Source: Dinoroseobacter sp042096155
Lineage (GTDB): Bacteria > Pseudomonadota > Alphaproteobacteria > Rhodobacterales > Rhodobacteraceae
Direction: 5' to 3'
Assembly (NCBI GenBank): GCA_042096155.1
Contig: JBELMC010000102.1
Location: forward strand, 1 to 9,657
Length of the DNA stretch: 9,657 nucleotides
The notes under the pieces are model-generated. The model searched no databases, was not told the origin of the DNA, and saw only the letters and a program-made list of their open reading frames with translations. The position numbers and the translations under genes are program-made. Below, one piece after another: positions 6,531-9,657 of this stretch; position 1 is the first letter of the stretch; the number at the start of each line of letters is the position of its first letter.

Positions 6531-7892
6531 ATGCGCCGTGTGTTTTGTCTTATCGGAGCGCTGTTGATGGTCGGGTGCACGGATCTTGGCCCAACAGTGA
6601 CCCGCAGCCAAGATCTGAGCTTGCCCCAGATGAAGCTGTTCGGGCCAGCATCTCCAGCGCCGGTGACGCGCTCACGTGCCGCGCTGGCTGCAGATTTTTT
6701 GGACCTGAGTTTCCTGATGGAAAGCGGACGGGCGCTAGAGCAATTCTCGCGTTTTGAAGGACCGATCCGGGTCGATGTGCAGGGGACGAGGACCTCCCCG
6801 ACACTAGAACGCGATCTGGCGCAATTGCTAAATCGGATGCGGCGGGAAGCCGGACTGGATATCGCCAGAGCCGATCGCGGAGCGCAGGCACAGATCGTGG
6901 TTGAAACACTGCCGCGCGCACGGCTTCAACGATATGTGCCGCAAGCGGCCTGTTTTGTGGTGCCAAATGTCGCCAGCTGGGATGAATTTGTGCGCAATCG
7001 GCGGGGTCCCGCGTTGGATTGGAGCAAAGTCGTGGTTCGCACCAAAGCAGCGGTTTTTTTGCCCGATGATGTTGCCCCCCAAGAGGTCCGCAATTGCCTG
7101 CATGAGGAGATTGCACAAGCAATCGGACCATTGAACGATCTGTACCGGTTGCACGACAGCGTCTTCAACGACGACAACTTCCACATCGTGCTGACTGGGT
7201 TTGACATGTTGATGTTGCGTGTGGCCTACGACCCTGCCCTACAGCCAGGGATGAGCCGTGCCGAAGCCGCACAAGTGGTCCCCAAAGTGCTGGCCCGCAT
7301 CGCATCCGGCCGACCCACAGGATCGGATCGCGACATCGAGCGGCCCGCCCCGCGCGACTGGATTGATGCGGTTGAGACTGCACTTGGGCCCAGCACCACA
7401 AACGCCGGACGTTTGATCGCCGCACGAAATGCGGTATCTTTGGCCACAGACAACACATTGGGCGCCAATCGCGAGGCGTTCAGCTATTACGCGTTGGGGC
7501 GCTTGACACTTGGGGCCCGCTCGGATCTGGCGCTGGCCTCTTTCCTGACAGCGGGCAAGATATTCAGCACGGTCCCCAAAGCCCGCATACAGCAGGCCCA
7601 TATCGGGGTTCAATTGGCCGCCTTCGCGTTGTCAACCGGACAAGGAAAGGTTGCGCTGGATTTGATCAATGATCACATTCCCGCCGCGATGACGGCGCAG
7701 AACGCGGCGCTTTTGTCGACATTCCTGATGATGAAAGCCGAAGCGCTGCAATTGGAACAACGCGTCTCTGAGGCGCAGGCCGTGCGGCTCGACAGTTTGG
7801 GATGGGCACGCTATGGATTTGGATCTACAGCGGCGATCCGCGCCAGACTGAGCGATATTGCGGCGATCACGCCAAAACGAAGGGGGAGCTGA
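6531..7892 (+). CDS. DUF2927 domain lipoprotein
   Basis: The 453-residue product begins with a lipoprotein signal peptide: MRR, a hydrophobic stretch and lipobox LMVGC with the modified cysteine at position 16, so it should be anchored in the envelope facing the periplasm. The central part matches DUF2927: IRVDVQGTRTSPTLERDL (79-96), AACFVVPN (139-146), and NCLHEEIAQAIGPLNDLYRL (188-207) followed by DSVFNDDNFH. The HEE segment suggests a hidden metalloprotease-like fold, but this is inference. The C-terminal third (from about 300) is alanine-rich and helical, with repeat-like stretches such as SYYALGRLTLGARSDLALASF that resemble TPR helices. The start is five bases after the GNAT stop without a strong ribosome site. 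Its stop overlaps the next ATG (TGATG), so it belongs to the moxR-VWA transcription unit. Confidence 0.82.
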   Translation: MRRVFCLIGALLMVGCTDLGPTVTRSQDLSLPQMKLFGPASPAPVTRSRAALAADFLDLSFLMESGRALEQFSRFEGPIRVDVQGTRTSPTLERDLAQLLNRMRREAGLDIARADRGAQAQIVVETLPRARLQRYVPQAACFVVPNVASWDEFVRNRRGPALDWSKVVVRTKAAVFLPDDVAPQEVRNCLHEEIAQAIGPLNDLYRLHDSVFNDDNFHIVLTGFDMLMLRVAYDPALQPGMSRAEAAQVVPKVLARIASGRPTGSDRDIERPAPRDWIDAVETALGPSTTNAGRLIAARNAVSLATDNTLGANREAFSYYALGRLTLGARSDLALASFLTAGKIFSTVPKARIQQAHIGVQLAAFALSTGQGKVALDLINDHIPAAMTAQNAALLSTFLMMKAEALQLEQRVSEAQAVRLDSLGWARYGFGSTAAIRARLSDIAAITPKRRGS

Positions 7893-8056
7893 TGCTGACA
7901 GGCTTGGGCGCGATTGGCGGTGCGTTTTGGGGCGCTTGGCTGGCCCGCAAACGTGGTGGCAACCGCATGGATATGGCGCAATATGGCGTCGGGTTTGCCA
8001 TTTTTTGGGGGATACTTGGGCTCTTGCTGAGCATCGTTTTGGTGTCATGGGGATAG
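7892..8056 (+). CDS. small two-helix membrane protein
   Basis: This 54-residue protein has two hydrophobic segments, about LTGLGAIGGAFWGAWLA (2-18) and YGVGFAIFWGILGLLLSIVL (31-50), joined by a basic, polar loop RKRGGNRMDMAQ. The first segment carries small residues in a glycine-spaced pattern. The ATG (7892-7894) overlaps the DUF2927 stop by one base, with AGGGGGAG just before it, and its TAG is three bases before the VWA start. This strong ribosome site and the sandwiched position make it a real gene despite its size. I know no function; a membrane partner of the lipoprotein or of the MoxR/VWA pair is an inference from position. No cysteine is present. Confidence 0.75.
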   Translation: MLTGLGAIGGAFWGAWLARKRGGNRMDMAQYGVGFAIFWGILGLLLSIVLVSWG

Positions 8057-8059
8057 CGG

Positions 8060-9241
8060 ATGTTTGCGCCATTTTTTGATATATTGCGGCGCACAGGTGT
8101 CCCGGTCTCATTGCGCGAATACCTGAGTTTTCTAGAAGCCGTTGCGCAGGGCTTATCCACCTACGACGTGGACGCATTTTATCTTTTAGGACGCGTGACA
8201 ATGGTCAAGGATGAACGTCATCTTGATCGATTCGACCAAGCGTTTAGCCAGGCATTTCATGGGCTGGCCGAAATTTCTGCGTCTGAGATGATAGAGGCGC
8301 TGGAGCTGCCCGAAGACTGGCTGCGCAAGATGGCCGAAACGCATCTAAGCCCTGCCGAGAAGGCAGAGATCGACGCGATTGGTGGATTTGATGCATTGAT
8401 CGAAACACTACGCAAACGGCTCGCAGAGCAGGAAAAACGCCATCAAGGCGGCAGCAAATGGATCGGCACAGCGGGCACCTCGCCGTTTGGGGCTTACGGG
8501 TACAATCCGGAAGGTGTGCGTATTGGCCAAGATGGCACGCGTCATCGACGCGCCGTCAAAGTCTGGGACAAACGTCGATTTCGCGATTTGGACGGCGATG
8601 TCGAATTGGGCACCCGCAATATTAAAGTGGCGCTGAAACATTTGCGTCGCTGGGCACGCGAAGGGGCCGCGGACGAACTGGATTTGGACGGAACAATTAA
8701 GGCCACGGCAGAGCATGGCTATCTGGATGTCCAAACTCGACCCGAACGTCGAAACGCCGTCAAAGTGGTGTTGTTTATCGATATTGGTGGATCGATGGAT
8801 GACCATGTGAAAGTCGTGGAAGAACTGTTCTCGGCCGCGAAATCTGAGTTCAAATACCTCGAGCAGTATTATTTTCACAACTGCTTGTACGAAGGTGTTT
8901 GGCGCGACAATGCCCGCCGCTGGAGCGCGCAAACCCCCACCTGGGAAGTGCTCAATCGGTTTGGTAGTGACTACAAATGTCTCTTTGTTGGTGACGCTGC
9001 GATGTCGCCTTATGAAGTGGCCATGCCCGGCGGCGCCAACGAGCATTGGAATGCCGAGAGCGGCGAGACCTGGCTGCGGCGCGCCCGGGCTCAATGGCCT
9101 GCCAGTATATGGATCAATCCGGTCCCCGCAGAACACTGGCGTTACACTCGATCCACCCAGATGATCCAGCAGATTTTCGACGACGCGATGGTCCCCATGA
9201 CGCTTGAAGGACTGGCACGCGGGATGAAATATCTTGGCTAG
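8060..9241 (+). CDS. VWA-domain protein, CoxE/COG3825 type
   Basis: The 393-residue protein starts with FAPFFDILRRTGVPVSLREY (2-21), typical of CoxE-like VWA proteins that pair with MoxR ATPases. The first 230 residues are a helical, charged region with a Gly-rich stretch (KWIGTAGTSPFGAYGYNP, 133-150) and RRFRDLDGDVELGTRNIKVA. The von Willebrand A domain follows: VVLFIDIGGSMDDHV with D241-I-G-G-S245 as the metal site in place of the usual DxSxS, then EELFSAAKSEFKYLEQYYFH and CLFVGDAAMSPYE. The D-x-G-x-S form is, as I recall, usual in this subgroup, so it is not by itself a sign of inactivity. The protein is soluble, with no signal peptide. It is the last gene of the run; no strong terminator was found in 9242-9408. 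It probably delivers or remodels a client together with the MoxR protein at 5125. Confidence 0.87.
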   Translation: MFAPFFDILRRTGVPVSLREYLSFLEAVAQGLSTYDVDAFYLLGRVTMVKDERHLDRFDQAFSQAFHGLAEISASEMIEALELPEDWLRKMAETHLSPAEKAEIDAIGGFDALIETLRKRLAEQEKRHQGGSKWIGTAGTSPFGAYGYNPEGVRIGQDGTRHRRAVKVWDKRRFRDLDGDVELGTRNIKVALKHLRRWAREGAADELDLDGTIKATAEHGYLDVQTRPERRNAVKVVLFIDIGGSMDDHVKVVEELFSAAKSEFKYLEQYYFHNCLYEGVWRDNARRWSAQTPTWEVLNRFGSDYKCLFVGDAAMSPYEVAMPGGANEHWNAESGETWLRRARAQWPASIWINPVPAEHWRYTRSTQMIQQIFDDAMVPMTLEGLARGMKYLG

Positions 9242-9408
9242 AGCAGTGTTGAGCCACCTATGCGGCCCGGAATGGAAACATGCTGGTCAAATGAAAGGAC
9301 GCGCTCGCTGACGAACACCTCACATCAAAATGACAGGCGCGATTGACTGTCTAAAGCCTGTCTCTCCTGACCAAATTCAGGATTTCTATGCGGTTTGGTC
9401 TGCGGTTC

Positions 9409-9506
9409 TGGACGTGTCGCGGTTTGATGCCGCTCCTTTGATAGCATTTACTGCACCAAAGGAGACGAACTACGGGACAGAAACGGACGGCCGAATTTCG
9501 CGCTGA
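9409..9506 (+). repeat. direct repeat, copy 2 (IS3 left end)
   Basis: Ungapped match of 92 of 98 bases to 53-150 in the same orientation. It contains the IS terminus TGGACGTGTCGCGG, AAAGGAG and the first orfA codons, again with ACG at the expected start. Similarity ends abruptly at 9506, where orfB sequence begins. Confidence 0.85.
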
Positions 9507-9604
9507 TGAAACGCGACCTGGCTATCTGGACGTTGAAAATGGCGGTTGCACTGCGTCAACCGCCGAAAGGCTGCATCCATCATACGGACCGCGGGTCGCA
9601 ATAC
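9506..9604 (+). pseudogene. IS3-family transposase orfB, internal fragment
   Basis: The frame encodes MKRDLAIWTLKMAVALRQPP and then KGCIHHTDRGSQY. HHTDRGSQY is the block around the second catalytic aspartate of the DDE triad in IS3-family integrase-like transposases. Neither the first aspartate nor the final glutamate region is present. The reading frame runs on into the next IS end and stops about 16 codons later. Confidence 0.8.
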
Positions 9605-9657
9605 TGGACTTGTCGCGGTTTAGTTCCGGTCTCTTTCGAGCAATGTTTGCTATGAAG
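9605..9657 (+). mobile_element. left end of a second, diverged IS3-type element, cut by the window edge
   Basis: TGGACTTGTCGCGGTTT resembles the termini at 53 and 9409 but diverges beyond the first 17 bases (for example TCCGGTCTCTTTCGAGCAA against TGCCGCTCCTTTGATAGCA). It begins directly after the orfB fragment, consistent with insertion of a related IS into the older relic. Only 53 bases are visible, so whether an intact element follows is unknown. Confidence 0.55.

Larger units (their letters stand above)
9409..9604 (+). mobile_element. internally deleted IS3-family element
   Basis: The left terminus and about 13 orfA codons (9409-9506) are joined directly to a central piece of orfB (9506-9604), so nearly all of orfA and the first half of orfB have been deleted. 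The piece is cut at 9604, immediately after the catalytic DRGSQY codons, by another IS-type terminus. It is a non-autonomous relic. The left end still looks intact and could be acted on in trans by a related transposase, but no right end is present in the window. Confidence 0.7.

Noticed and set aside
6550..8201. Several minus-strand open frames of up to 193 residues
   Set aside because: All are antisense to the DUF2927 gene or its neighbours, are rich in Arg, Pro and Cys, and show no family features.
8408..9136. Minus-strand 242-residue open frame
   Set aside because: Lies fully antisense to the VWA gene, a common by-product of high-GC codon use; no motif or ribosome site.
9333..9361. Possible terminator ACAGGC...GCCTGT after the VWA gene
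   Set aside because: Six-base arms with a 17-base loop and no T-run following; too weak to call.
1..9657. tRNA, rRNA, CRISPR array, toxin-antitoxin or phage defence system
   Set aside because: No cloverleaf, no regularly spaced repeats and no defence-type domain set was seen; MoxR-VWA alone is a housekeeping-type pair and not evidence for a ternary defence system.

Overview
The window looks like a chromosomal segment of a marine-type alphaproteobacterium of the Roseobacter/Rhodobacteraceae group. The evidence is the alphaproteobacterial DksA with a single cysteine, the DUF2927 lipoprotein, the MoxR plus CoxE/COG3825-type VWA pair, and insertion-sequence (IS) remnants of types common in this group. 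This placement rests on remembered family resemblance, not on a search.

Layout: (1) Bases 1-430 are a scar of nested insertion sequences. Two pieces of an IS630-family transposase lie on the minus strand (C-terminal part at 1-52, N-terminal part near 285-437). Between them sits the left end and first part of orfA of an IS3-family element on the plus strand (53-289). (2) Bases 578-4409 hold four minus-strand genes that read, in transcription order, FAD-dependent monooxygenase, an unrecognised conserved-looking protein broken by a frameshift, a DUF2817 (M14-like zinc peptidase/deacylase) protein, and a glyoxalase-like VOC protein. The last three are packed with 1-base spacing or a 4-base overlap. 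(3) dksA lies on the minus strand at 4522-4944, followed by a clear Rho-independent terminator at 4457-4484. (4) Divergently from dksA, bases 5125-9241 carry a plus-strand run: MoxR AAA+ ATPase, a frameshifted GNAT acetyltransferase, a DUF2927 lipoprotein, a 54-residue membrane protein and a VWA-domain protein. (5) Bases 9409-9657 hold a second copy of the same IS3 left end (92 of 98 bases identical to 53-150), joined directly to an orfB fragment, then abutted at 9605 by a related third IS left end that runs out of the window.

How the genes may work together: MoxR ATPases and VWA proteins usually act as a pair that matures or assembles other proteins. Here the pair brackets a lipoprotein and a small membrane protein in one tight transcription unit, so an envelope-associated job is plausible but unproven. 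The minus-strand cluster has the make-up of a small catabolic or modification operon (oxygenase, hydrolase, glyoxalase fold), with no substrate readable from sequence.

Nothing here is clearly a new defence or mobile system. The points most worth following are the MoxR-lipoprotein-small membrane protein-VWA module, the direct IS3 ends that bracket about 9.3 kb of genes, and the two single-base frameshifts in otherwise well-preserved genes. No tRNA, rRNA, CRISPR array or riboswitch was seen.
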